The notes under the pieces are model-generated. The model worked only from the letters and a program-made list of their open reading frames with translations, did not search any database and was not told where the DNA came from. Of a DNA stretch of 64,000 nucleotides, positions 25,473 to 34,275 are shown piece by piece. Numbering within the stretch: position 1 is the first letter of the stretch; every line of letters begins with the position of its first letter. Location: positions 697,343 through 761,342 of the forward strand of contig NZ_JACHCG010000002.1 of NCBI RefSeq assembly GCF_014200595.1, written 5' to 3'. Source of the stretch: Pedobacter cryoconitis (GTDB taxonomy: Bacteria; Bacteroidota; Bacteroidia; Sphingobacteriales; Sphingobacteriaceae). The position numbers and the translations under genes were made by a program.

Positions 25473-25673
25473 TATTAAATATAATGTTAAAATCTGAAGA
25501 CTTTTTGAAGTTGGCATGAATCAATAAATCTGGATTAATTAAATAGTAAATGCACTTCTCGAGGAACTTGTCTAAAATTGATTTAGATCAAAGCTGAATT
25601 GTCTGTAGATAGAAGAGAAGGCCTGAAGTCATTGTATCTTTAAAATAAATAGCATCAAGTTCCTGAGAAAATT

Positions 25674-26453
25674 ATGTTTGAACTACCTTATTTAGAGAGT
25701 TGTGCCGAAATCTTCGAAAAGAGATTTAAGAATAGGGTTTTGCAAAAGATCGATCTTCGGTATGAAAAATGCTTAAATGTTTCTAAAGCAGAGCTAATTG
25801 AAAATCTGATGGAACATGAATTGAAAAAAGTATGGCGCGAAGGTTTATCCCTGATGTTTCAATTCAAGAATCATGCTGAGTTAGAAATGAGCTTATCGCC
25901 TGCTGCGGAGTTTCGGATAATAGAACAAAACCAGGAAGCTGGTTCTGGATTATTAAGCCTTTATTTTAGTGGGGGTGCAATTCTTTCTGTTAAAGATACC
26001 CGGAAGTTAAGCACTTTTCGTTTGAATCCTATTCATACAGCTGTTCCAGACGTATTAAGTAAGGCGATGACTATTAATTACTTAATTGATCTGTTTTCTA
26101 ATAGTGAAGAACAAGTTAAACATATATTGATGGATCAAAACCTGATTAGGGGAATGGGGGAGGCATACGCAGATGAAATTCTTTGGTATGCAGGAATTTC
26201 TCCTTTTTCAATAGCAAGTAAAATTCCTACGGATAAGGTCAAAGGACTTTTTAAAACTACTAAATATGTTTTGCTGGATGCCATCAAACAAACAAGGAAA
26301 ATAAACACATTAGAATTTAATCAGACACATGCTGATTTATTGATGATTCATCATACAGGCAAAAAGAAGAGCCCAACTGGTGGAGTTATTAAAATGAATG
26401 TTATATCGGGCACAAAGGCATATTATACCGATGAACAGCGACTATATGTGTAA
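25674..26453 (+). CDS. Degenerate Fpg/Nei-like DNA glycosylase family protein
   Basis: A 259-residue protein aligned end to end with formamidopyrimidine-DNA glycosylases but missing their key residues. The N-terminus is MFELPY rather than MPELPE, so the catalytic N-terminal Pro is Phe, while the following Glu is kept. The helix-two-turn-helix reads NLIRGMGEAYADEILWYAGISP, with Glu163 where Fpg has Asn. The usual beta-hairpin Lys is not obvious. The C-terminal zinc finger has no cysteines, so the protein is zincless. DNA binding may survive, but base excision by the normal Schiff-base route is doubtful. It is a lone gene on this strand. Confidence 0.82.
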   Translation: MFELPYLESCAEIFEKRFKNRVLQKIDLRYEKCLNVSKAELIENLMEHELKKVWREGLSLMFQFKNHAELEMSLSPAAEFRIIEQNQEAGSGLLSLYFSGGAILSVKDTRKLSTFRLNPIHTAVPDVLSKAMTINYLIDLFSNSEEQVKHILMDQNLIRGMGEAYADEILWYAGISPFSIASKIPTDKVKGLFKTTKYVLLDAIKQTRKINTLEFNQTHADLLMIHHTGKKKSPTGGVIKMNVISGTKAYYTDEQRLYV

Positions 26454-26457
26454 TGAC

Positions 26458-26681
26458 TTATCTTACACACTCAGTATATGGCAACAATTTGAAAGACATT
26501 TTGGTCTTGATACCTGCTATATATTGTCCAGTAGACTTGGCGTGAGCTAAGCCTGCAGCTCTAACAATAGCCCAATTCAGTGTACTTTTTGAATGGCTGT
26601 TTCGGCGATTACTTTGTCTTTGTAAGAATCACTGTAATACAGACGTAACTGACAGAAATTGTGTTTCAAATTAAAGATCAT
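26458..26681 (-). pseudogene. Possible frameshifted coding remnant
   Basis: On the minus strand an ATG at 26681 opens about 34 codons. They run into a stop, and the adjacent frame then continues for about 40 codons to a TAA at 26458 with protein-like composition (IVRAAGLAHAKSTGQYIAG). A single-base frameshift near 26579 would join them. I recognise no family. It may be a small decayed gene between two convergent genes, or chance. Confidence 0.25.
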
Positions 26682-26692
26682 TGAATCATATT

Positions 26693-29470
26693 TTATGTAT
26701 TTGTTGTTTGATTTCTTTTGAATTCACTTGGCTTCATTCCATACTTTGATTTAAAGACTGTAGAAAAATAACTTGGGGAAGAAAAGCCAACCATATAAGT
26801 GATTTCTGCTATACTATATCTTTCATTGGTCAATAAGTATCTTGCCTTTTTCAACCTTCTATTCAGTATATAATCATTTACACTGCAATCTAGTAAAGCT
26901 TTTATTTTTCTATATAGCTGAACTCTCGAAACACCTAAAGTCTTACTAATCTGCTCAACGCTGAAGTTTTCATTGCTTAGGTTTTGTTCCACAAGACCAG
27001 AAAAATCATTGATAAATTTCTTATCCAGACTTTTGGAAATTGGCTGTTTAGCAATTGAACTGATATCGCTTGTATAGTGAGACTTTAACAACAATCGGTT
27101 TTTTAGCAGGTTTCTGACATTAGCCAGGAGATAATTATAATTAAATGGCTTTATAATATAGGTGTCTGCCATGCTTTCAATACCATTTATCTGCTGTTCC
27201 AGGCTATCCTGGGCCGTTAACAGAATTATAGGGATATGTGAGGTACGGACATCGGATTTAAGTTTTTCTGAAATTTGTCTTCCTGAAAGATCGGGAAGAA
27301 CAACATCACAGATAATCAGATCTGGTACTTGCTCATATGCCGAAGTAATACCGCTTTCTCCTGTGTTAGCGATAAATATCTCATATTCATCGTCAAATTT
27401 ATCTCCCAGATAATATAGCAGGTCGGAATTGTCCTCAATAATCAATATAGATTGTTCTTTCAACGGTCTGAGCGCGTCACTGTTTTTTTGTTCTTTACGC
27501 TCCTCTAAATCTGTTGTATAAATTCTTGCATTTTCGTGAAGTTCCTCTTTGAGTAACGGTTGAACGGATTTTTCTTTTGCGCTGAAATGATCTTCACCCA
27601 TTAATAATTTGATAGTAAAGATTGTACCATACCATTTTTTACTTTCTACCATTAAATCTCCGTGGTGAAGTTTCATTAGTTCTTTGGATAAGGAGAGGCC
27701 TAATCCGGAGCCTCTTGCAGAATTCGACTCGGCCTGATAAAAATGTTCAAATATATGATTCACCTCTTCGGGCTCCATTCCGGTTCCATTATCTTTAACT
27801 TCTATGGCTATAAAACGATCCTGACGCTTGATCGTTAAATGTATTGTTCCATTTGCAGTGGTAAATTTAAGGGCGTTGGATAATAGATTAAAGATGACCT
27901 TGTCTAACATATTTGCATCAAACCATACAACGATGTCTTTTTCCGTTGAAATAAGCCTGAGATCTATATTTCTTTTTTTTGCGCTGTGCTGAAAACTTTC
28001 CAGAATTTCATTGATAAAGTCAACCAGATTGTTTGCCGATGCCTTTATGCTCATTTTATCAAGTTCTATTTTTCGATATTCGATCAGCTGATTAATGAGT
28101 CTGAGCAGTCTGAATACATTTTTATGAATCAGTTTCAGATTTTGTCCTGCCAGTGCATTTATTTTTTCATTTTTAATCAGATCTTCCAGAGGCGAAAGTA
28201 TCAATGTTAATGGAGTACGGAATTCATGCGAAATATTCGTAAAGAAATTGAGTTTGGCTTCAGTAGCTGTTTTTGCTTTTTCTGACATCTCTATCAGTTG
28301 GTTACGCTGATTTAAAATTTCCAGGTTATTGGCTTCCAGTTTTTTGTTGATCTTCCTGTTTTCCTGAAGAGAGAAGAAAGCTAAACCACCAAATACGAAA
28401 GAAAGTACCAGCGCAATCACTATGATGTTTAAAATAAACTGCTGGTTATCAAAAAGTGACCGTTGCTCTTCTAATAATGTCTGTTGGCGTTCAATATCCT
28501 GCTGTTGGCTGCTGAATTTATTCCACTGCATTTTCATCAGTTGAACATTTGATGAATCAATAACCAATGAAGGCAGTATGTTTTCTTTATCAAAAGATGT
28601 TTTGTTCAGTATTTTGAAAGCGGTTGAAATAGCCTCTTTACCTCCGGTAGGATATAACATGCTTGCATTAATTACTTTACTTTCAATCATCTGAAGTCCG
28701 CCACCTGCTCCGGGCAATGCATCTATACCAATAATTTTAATTTTCTTTGTTAAGCGAAGTTGATGAAGTACCTCTTTTGCTCCTGAGGCCATTTGGTCAT
28801 TATGAGCAAAAATAAGAGCTGTATGTGTAAGTGCTTCTTTAAATTTTAAGAGTTGCCTTTCTGAGTTGGGCTTTAGCCAGTCTCCATAAATTTGTGCAGA
28901 GATTTTTATCCCTTTGAATCTTTCCAGTCCATTTGAAAATCCTTTTTGCCGCTCAATTGCAGGAGAAGATCCGGGAAGCCCCATAATTTCAATAATATTT
29001 CCCTTTCCGGCAAGTAAAGAACCCACATATTGACCAGCCATCTTACCGATCTGATAATTATCCGCACCAACATAGGCGGTATAGGAGGATGAAGATATTT
29101 TACGGTCAATGATAATCACCGGAATACCTTTATTATAGGTCTGTTCTACAATAGGTGTAAGAGGGTTGGCTTCATTCGGAGAGATAATGAGGATGTCGAT
29201 TCCTTTGTCAAGCATTTCTTTAACCTGTGAAATTTGCCTTTCACTGCTATTGTTCGCATCCCTGTAAATTAATTTAGCATCGGGATGAAGTGAAAGCTCC
29301 ATTTTCATTTCTTCCAGCATGGTTCTTCGCCATAGATCAGAGCCTACACATTGAGAAAATGCGATGACATATTGAGCATCTTTCTTTTTCTGTTTTCCAC
29401 AAGATAAAAGGAGGGTACTGAGTAATACTAAAATAAATATTCTGGTAAGCAAGAGATGTTTTTGAACCAT
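26693..29470 (-). CDS. Hybrid two-component system regulator with sugar-binding-protein-like sensor (fructan type)
   Basis: A 925-residue one-protein signalling system. It has an N-terminal signal/anchor with a lipobox-like LLLSC (Cys24), then a type-I periplasmic sugar-binding domain (about 33-315, as in ribose/fructose binders). A membrane helix follows at about 345-367, then HisKA with NISHEFRTPL (His415), HATPase (NALKF, GSGLGLSL), a receiver with D722 (LIICDVVLPD) and a C-terminal AraC-type helix-turn-helix. The best-known relative in layout is BT1754 of Bacteroides thetaiotaomicron, which binds fructose. Here it is divergent from a transporter-SusC-SusD-GH32 operon, so it should activate that operon on fructose. 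Confidence 0.93.
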   Translation of the reverse strand: MVQKHLLLTRIFILVLLSTLLLSCGKQKKKDAQYVIAFSQCVGSDLWRRTMLEEMKMELSLHPDAKLIYRDANNSSERQISQVKEMLDKGIDILIISPNEANPLTPIVEQTYNKGIPVIIIDRKISSSSYTAYVGADNYQIGKMAGQYVGSLLAGKGNIIEIMGLPGSSPAIERQKGFSNGLERFKGIKISAQIYGDWLKPNSERQLLKFKEALTHTALIFAHNDQMASGAKEVLHQLRLTKKIKIIGIDALPGAGGGLQMIESKVINASMLYPTGGKEAISTAFKILNKTSFDKENILPSLVIDSSNVQLMKMQWNKFSSQQQDIERQQTLLEEQRSLFDNQQFILNIIVIALVLSFVFGGLAFFSLQENRKINKKLEANNLEILNQRNQLIEMSEKAKTATEAKLNFFTNISHEFRTPLTLILSPLEDLIKNEKINALAGQNLKLIHKNVFRLLRLINQLIEYRKIELDKMSIKASANNLVDFINEILESFQHSAKKRNIDLRLISTEKDIVVWFDANMLDKVIFNLLSNALKFTTANGTIHLTIKRQDRFIAIEVKDNGTGMEPEEVNHIFEHFYQAESNSARGSGLGLSLSKELMKLHHGDLMVESKKWYGTIFTIKLLMGEDHFSAKEKSVQPLLKEELHENARIYTTDLEERKEQKNSDALRPLKEQSILIIEDNSDLLYYLGDKFDDEYEIFIANTGESGITSAYEQVPDLIICDVVLPDLSGRQISEKLKSDVRTSHIPIILLTAQDSLEQQINGIESMADTYIIKPFNYNYLLANVRNLLKNRLLLKSHYTSDISSIAKQPISKSLDKKFINDFSGLVEQNLSNENFSVEQISKTLGVSRVQLYRKIKALLDCSVNDYILNRRLKKARYLLTNERYSIAEITYMVGFSSPSYFSTVFKSKYGMKPSEFKRNQTTNT

Positions 29471-29637
29471 AGTTATCAGTTGATATGAACTGGATTTACC
29501 TGAGCAAAATTTATTTGGTTAGATCCTGCTTTTAACAATTTCTATTAAAGATAGAAAAAATAGAAGTGCTGTAGAAGATAAGTGGCGGTGACACAGGAGA
29601 ACAATTAGAGGGTGATGTATCAAAAGTATAAAATCAA

Positions 29638-29742
29638 TGTTTCAAAAACATAAGTATGAATTTTATTTAACACTAATGAGTTGTTAAATATTTGAATATC
29701 AGCATTTTGATTGTTGTTGATAATTTGTATGTTTTTGAAACA
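29638..29742. promoter_or_regulatory. Divergent regulatory region with a 15-bp inverted repeat
   Basis: TGTTTCAAAAACATA at 29638-29652 and its exact complement TATGTTTTTGAAACA at 29728-29742 are 75 bp apart, in the 336-nt gap between the hybrid regulator and the sugar transporter. The right copy overlaps a weak promoter for the transporter: TTG at 29707-29709, 18 nt, then TATGTTTT, near the TAnnTTTG consensus. The repeat is a candidate operator for the AraC-type domain of the hybrid regulator. The rest of the gap shows no gene. Confidence 0.45.
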
Positions 29743-29806
29743 AATTTGATGTTAATGACCTGTGGTTTTAGGCAACTTACACTCCACAACCAATAATAAA
29801 CTCTTT

Positions 29807-31138
29807 ATGAAAAAACATTCCGTCCTGGCTTGGTCCATGGTCGTAGCCCTTGGTGGCTTTCTGTTCGGATTTGATACTGCTGTGATTTCTGGTGCAGAGA
29901 AATCAATTCAGCAATTCTGGAATCTTTCTGCTTTTGCCCACGGTCTTACTATCTCTATTGCACTTATAGGAACTGTTATTGGTTCTCTGATTGGTTCGAA
30001 ACCTTCAGATCATTTTGGGAGAAAAAATACTTTATACTTTGTTGCGGCAGCTTATCTGCTTTCTTCGCTGGGAACTGCCTTAGCAGATAACTGGCATGTG
30101 TTTTTGGCATTTAGGTTTCTGGGAGGATTGGGAGTAGGGATCTCTTCAGTTACTGCACCCATATATATATCGGAAGTTTCTCCCGCAGACCGCAGAGGCA
30201 GACTGGTAGGCTTGTTCCAGTTCAATGTCGTACTTGGAATCCTGATCTCTTATCTTTCAAACTATCTTTTAAGCCAGGGAGGAGAAGCATCGTGGAGATG
30301 GATGCTTGGTGTGCAGGCGTTCCCTTCAATTGTATTTTTGGTGTTGATTTATTTTATTCCGGAAAGTCCCCGCTGGTTAATCCTTAAAAGAGGGGCTACA
30401 GAAAGGGCGCTGGAGATTCTCAGGATTATCAACCCGCTGAACTGTAAGGAAGAGCTCGCTTCAATCCAGAAATCCGGTTTAGACATGCAGCAAAATAAAT
30501 CATCAGATGGGCTTTTTTCCGGTAAGTATAATAAACCAGTTATCCTCGCCGTATTGTTTGCCTTTTTCAACCAGGTTTCGGGCATTAATGCCATTATTTA
30601 CTATGCGCCAAGAATATTTGAAATGGCCGGTCTGGGTGCGCATTCTTCGCTTCTTTCCACGGTAGGTATTGGTATGGTCAATTTCATCTTTACACTTCTG
30701 GCTATTAATATCATAGATAAAGTGGGCAGAAAAACACTAATGTTCATTGGGTCTGTCGGGCTTATTGTTTCATTGGCTCTTATTGCATTTACGTTTCTGG
30801 GCACGAAATCCAGTGGCTTTCAGATTCCAGTATATGTGATGCTTTTTATTGCTTTTTTTGCTTTTTCGCAAGGTGCCGTTATCTGGGTCTTCATTTCGGA
30901 GATCTTTCCAAACCAGGTACGCGCAAAAGGACAGACTCTGGGAAGCTCTACGCATTGGGTCATGGCAGCGTTGATTGCATTCTGCTTTCCTTATCTGGCA
31001 GAATCTTTTGGCGGCGCTAATATCTTTTTCTTCTTCTGTGCGATGATGGTATTACAGTTAATATTTGTCTGGAGAATGATGCCTGAAACAAAGGGTCAGT
31101 CTTTGGAGCAGATAGAAACTGGAATTGTAATGCATTAA
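29807..31138 (+). CDS. MFS sugar porter (probable fructose/sugar:H+ importer)
   Basis: I place the start at the ATG at 29807 (443 residues), which begins MKKHSVLAWS. An in-frame GTG 45 nt upstream adds a non-family leader. Twelve membrane helices carry sugar-porter signatures: GFDTAVISGA, DHFGRKNT, PESPRWL, INAIIYYAPRIFE and the C-terminal PETKGQSLEQIE. It imports a monosaccharide across the inner membrane. As the first gene of the fructan operon it probably takes fructose released by the GH32 enzyme. SusC begins 37 nt later. Confidence 0.92.
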   Translation: MKKHSVLAWSMVVALGGFLFGFDTAVISGAEKSIQQFWNLSAFAHGLTISIALIGTVIGSLIGSKPSDHFGRKNTLYFVAAAYLLSSLGTALADNWHVFLAFRFLGGLGVGISSVTAPIYISEVSPADRRGRLVGLFQFNVVLGILISYLSNYLLSQGGEASWRWMLGVQAFPSIVFLVLIYFIPESPRWLILKRGATERALEILRIINPLNCKEELASIQKSGLDMQQNKSSDGLFSGKYNKPVILAVLFAFFNQVSGINAIIYYAPRIFEMAGLGAHSSLLSTVGIGMVNFIFTLLAINIIDKVGRKTLMFIGSVGLIVSLALIAFTFLGTKSSGFQIPVYVMLFIAFFAFSQGAVIWVFISEIFPNQVRAKGQTLGSSTHWVMAALIAFCFPYLAESFGGANIFFFFCAMMVLQLIFVWRMMPETKGQSLEQIETGIVMH

Positions 31139-31175
31139 CAACTAAACCAAACAATTAAACCAAATTATAAATCTT

Positions 31176-34100
31176 ATGAGAATATTTTACCTCACCTGGC
31201 TCTTTGTCCTGGTGGCGATTGGCTTGGCATTGGGCCAGACCAGGGCTATCAGCGGAGTCGTTACCGATAGTGAGTCTGTTCCTCTGGAAGCAGTCACCGT
31301 TGTTGTAGCCGGTACACAGAAAATTGTCAGAACCGATGCTAATGGAGCATTCAGAATCGAAGTTGCTGCCGGGCAGTCTTTACGGTTCATTTATATCGGT
31401 GCCGATCCATTGATCTACCAGATAAATGCAGAATCTGCCAATTTAAAGATCAAATTAGGTATTTCGATCAACAAGCTCAACGAAGTCGTTGTAACCGGTT
31501 ACCAAAAAGAACGCAAGAAAGATATAACCGGTGCAGTAAACGTTGTTGATGTTGCCAAAATAAAGGATATTCCATCCGGAAATGCAGTGAAGTCGCTTCA
31601 AGGCCGGGTACCTGGCGTACTGATTACAACAGATGGTTCACCAACCGGGCAGGCAACCGTCAGAATTCGTGGAATTGGTACTTTAGGTAATAATGATCCA
31701 TTGTATGTCATAGATGGTGTTCCAACCAAAAATGGTATGGAACAGCTCAATCAAAGCGATATAGAATCTATCCAGGTGCTTAAAGATGCATCATCAGCCA
31801 CCATATATGGTTCTAGAGCTGCTAATGGAGTAATTATTATTACGACAAAAAAGGCAAAGAAGGGCTACTCGAAGGTCGATTTTAATGCATCTGCTTCCAT
31901 CCAGAATTATGCGACGAAATTAAAAACCCTGAATGCAGAAGAAAGGGGAAGAGCTTACTGGCAAGCCTCTATCAATGATAAGGTCAATCCTAATAATAAT
32001 CAGATCTATCAATATGATTGGAACAATAATTTTAACAACCCGGTATTAAACAGCGTAATTTTTCCAGAATATATTGATGCTGCTAAAACTATGAAGTCTG
32101 CAGATACGCACTGGTTTGATGAAATTTCCCAAAACTCAATCATTCAGTCTTATGATGCCACAGTTTCCAATGGCGGAGAAAAAGGAAACAGCCTTTTTTC
32201 AATTGGTTATTATGATAACAAGGGTATTGTCAGGAAATCAAGAAGCCAGAAATATACCGCCAGATTTAATTCTGATTACAATTACCTGGATAACAAACTG
32301 AAAATTGGTGAGAATTTTTCGGTCAGCTACATTAAAAATGCACTTATTCCATCGAGTGACATTCTTTTTGCCTCGCTTGTTCAACAGCCTGTTGTTCCTG
32401 TACATACTGTAACAGGTGGTTGGGGAGGTCCTGCTGCGGGTATGACCGATAGACAGAATCCTGTAAGGCTAATTGAGGACAATACACAGAATAGCTTCAA
32501 CTTCTTCAGACTTTTCGGAAATGCATATGCAGATTATCAGCTCATCCCTGGTTTAAACTTCAGAACCAATTTTGGAGTAGATTATAACGGTACTTACCAG
32601 AGGTTACTTAAAAAATCCTATACTTCTGGCTTTTTATCTGATCCGGCTAACCAGGTGAGCAATTCTCAAGCCTACCAGGGTAATGTGATCTGGCAGAATA
32701 CCTTAAATTATAAGGTTACCCATGAAAAACATAATATTGAAGTTTTGCTTGGTCAGGAATACATTAAAAACATTAACCAGGAATTTTCTGCAAGCAGACA
32801 AGGCCTTGCACTTGAAACTATTGATTATGCCTATCTCAATGCAGGCACAACGAATACGCTGAATGGTGGAAGTGGTGCAGGAAACAGGTTATTGTCCTAT
32901 TTTGGAAAAGCCAATTACAGTTATAACGATAGATACATTGCGTCTGTTACCTTAAGAAGAGATGGGTCTTCGCGTTTCGGTAAAGAAAACCGTTATGGCA
33001 TATTTCCTGCATTCTCGATGGGCTGGAGATTGAGTGAGGAGAAATTTATAAAGGATCTTGGTCTGTTCTCTGATCTGAAACTCAGATATGGCTGGGGCCG
33101 TTCAGGAAATCAGGAAATACCAAATAATGCAACGCTTTCCCTGTATTCAGCTATTTATGGTACCGATCCGACATGGGATTTTGATCGTGGGACTGCATAT
33201 GATATTAAAGGAGCAGGTACTGGTCAGCTTCCTTCCGGCTTTACTTCAATCCAGCAAGGGAACGACAAGCTGAAATGGGAATCACTGAGAGAGTCTAATT
33301 TTGGCGTTGACTTTGGCCTTTGGAACAATAAGGTTACAGGTTCAATTGATTATTTTATCAAAAAAACATCAGATATCCTGATCAGTCCGTCTTATCTGGC
33401 TGTACTTGGTGACGGTGGTAACAGCTATAGCAACGGGGCTTCATTGCAAAATAAGGGGCTTGATGCTATCATTACCTATGAAGATAAAATTGGAAGTGAC
33501 TTCAGTTTCAATCTGACTGGCAATTTTTCTCTCTATAGAAATAAGGTAACTTATTTACCAAAGGATATTTTAGCTTCCTATCCGGGAAATGGTACAGATA
33601 AAAATGTGCTTGGAAGGCCCATCAATTCCTACTTTGGTTATGTCGCAGATGGGTTGTTTACCTCTCAGGCAGAAGTGGACGCCTATGCCAGTCAGCCGGG
33701 AAAAGGATTGGGGCGAATCAAATATAAGGATCTGAATGGCGATGGCGTAATTAATGATCTGGACCGGGATTTCATTGGCAGTAACAGTCCTAAATTCACT
33801 TACGGTTTAAACGTGTCACTTACCTATAAAAACTTTGACATGAGTTTTTTCTTTCAGGCGGTAAACGTAGAGGTGATGAACGAGTTTAAGACCTATACTG
33901 ATTTTTCTTCGTTATGGACCGGAACCAACTGGGGAAGCAGAACGCTTGATGCCTGGACGCCAGCTAATCCAAATTCTACTATACCTGCTTTAACGCTGGT
34001 AGACCGTAATAATGAGGGCAGATCTTCAACTTACTTCATTGAGAACGGTTCCTATCTGAAGTTGAGAAATCTTCAGATTGGTTTTAATCTGAAAAAGGCG

Positions 34101-34256
34101 CTGAATATGAAAATACAGAATCTCAGGGTATATATTCAGGGCAGTAATTTATTGACTATTAAAAGCAAGTCATTTACAGGAACGGACCCGGAAATTCCAA
34201 ATTACGGATTTCCTGTACCCATTGTTGGAACCATTGGCTTAAATATCACATTATAA
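31176..34256 (+). CDS. SusC-like TonB-dependent outer-membrane transporter
   Basis: A 1026-residue outer-membrane protein. A signal peptide ends near LALGQ (residue 21). A carboxypeptidase-D-like regulatory domain follows (SGVVTDSESVPLEAVTV, about 25-100), then the SusC signature LNEVVVTGYQ and a plug domain containing GIGTLGNNDPLYVIDGVP. The rest is a 22-strand-type barrel. No STN domain is present, as expected when regulation is by a hybrid two-component system. It works with the SusD protein encoded 19 nt downstream to import fructo-oligosaccharides, the substrate being inferred from the GH32 neighbour. Confidence 0.94.
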   Translation: MRIFYLTWLFVLVAIGLALGQTRAISGVVTDSESVPLEAVTVVVAGTQKIVRTDANGAFRIEVAAGQSLRFIYIGADPLIYQINAESANLKIKLGISINKLNEVVVTGYQKERKKDITGAVNVVDVAKIKDIPSGNAVKSLQGRVPGVLITTDGSPTGQATVRIRGIGTLGNNDPLYVIDGVPTKNGMEQLNQSDIESIQVLKDASSATIYGSRAANGVIIITTKKAKKGYSKVDFNASASIQNYATKLKTLNAEERGRAYWQASINDKVNPNNNQIYQYDWNNNFNNPVLNSVIFPEYIDAAKTMKSADTHWFDEISQNSIIQSYDATVSNGGEKGNSLFSIGYYDNKGIVRKSRSQKYTARFNSDYNYLDNKLKIGENFSVSYIKNALIPSSDILFASLVQQPVVPVHTVTGGWGGPAAGMTDRQNPVRLIEDNTQNSFNFFRLFGNAYADYQLIPGLNFRTNFGVDYNGTYQRLLKKSYTSGFLSDPANQVSNSQAYQGNVIWQNTLNYKVTHEKHNIEVLLGQEYIKNINQEFSASRQGLALETIDYAYLNAGTTNTLNGGSGAGNRLLSYFGKANYSYNDRYIASVTLRRDGSSRFGKENRYGIFPAFSMGWRLSEEKFIKDLGLFSDLKLRYGWGRSGNQEIPNNATLSLYSAIYGTDPTWDFDRGTAYDIKGAGTGQLPSGFTSIQQGNDKLKWESLRESNFGVDFGLWNNKVTGSIDYFIKKTSDILISPSYLAVLGDGGNSYSNGASLQNKGLDAIITYEDKIGSDFSFNLTGNFSLYRNKVTYLPKDILASYPGNGTDKNVLGRPINSYFGYVADGLFTSQAEVDAYASQPGKGLGRIKYKDLNGDGVINDLDRDFIGSNSPKFTYGLNVSLTYKNFDMSFFFQAVNVEVMNEFKTYTDFSSLWTGTNWGSRTLDAWTPANPNSTIPALTLVDRNNEGRSSTYFIENGSYLKLRNLQIGFNLKKALNMKIQNLRVYIQGSNLLTIKSKSFTGTDPEIPNYGFPVPIVGTIGLNITL

Positions 34257-34275
34257 AATCTTAGCTATAAAGAAG

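Noticed and set aside
34194..34210. A palindrome-like ATTCCA-AATTA-CGGATT near the end of the SusC gene
   Set aside because: It is inside a conserved coding segment, has a mismatched right arm and no TGGC promoter follows, so it is probably chance.
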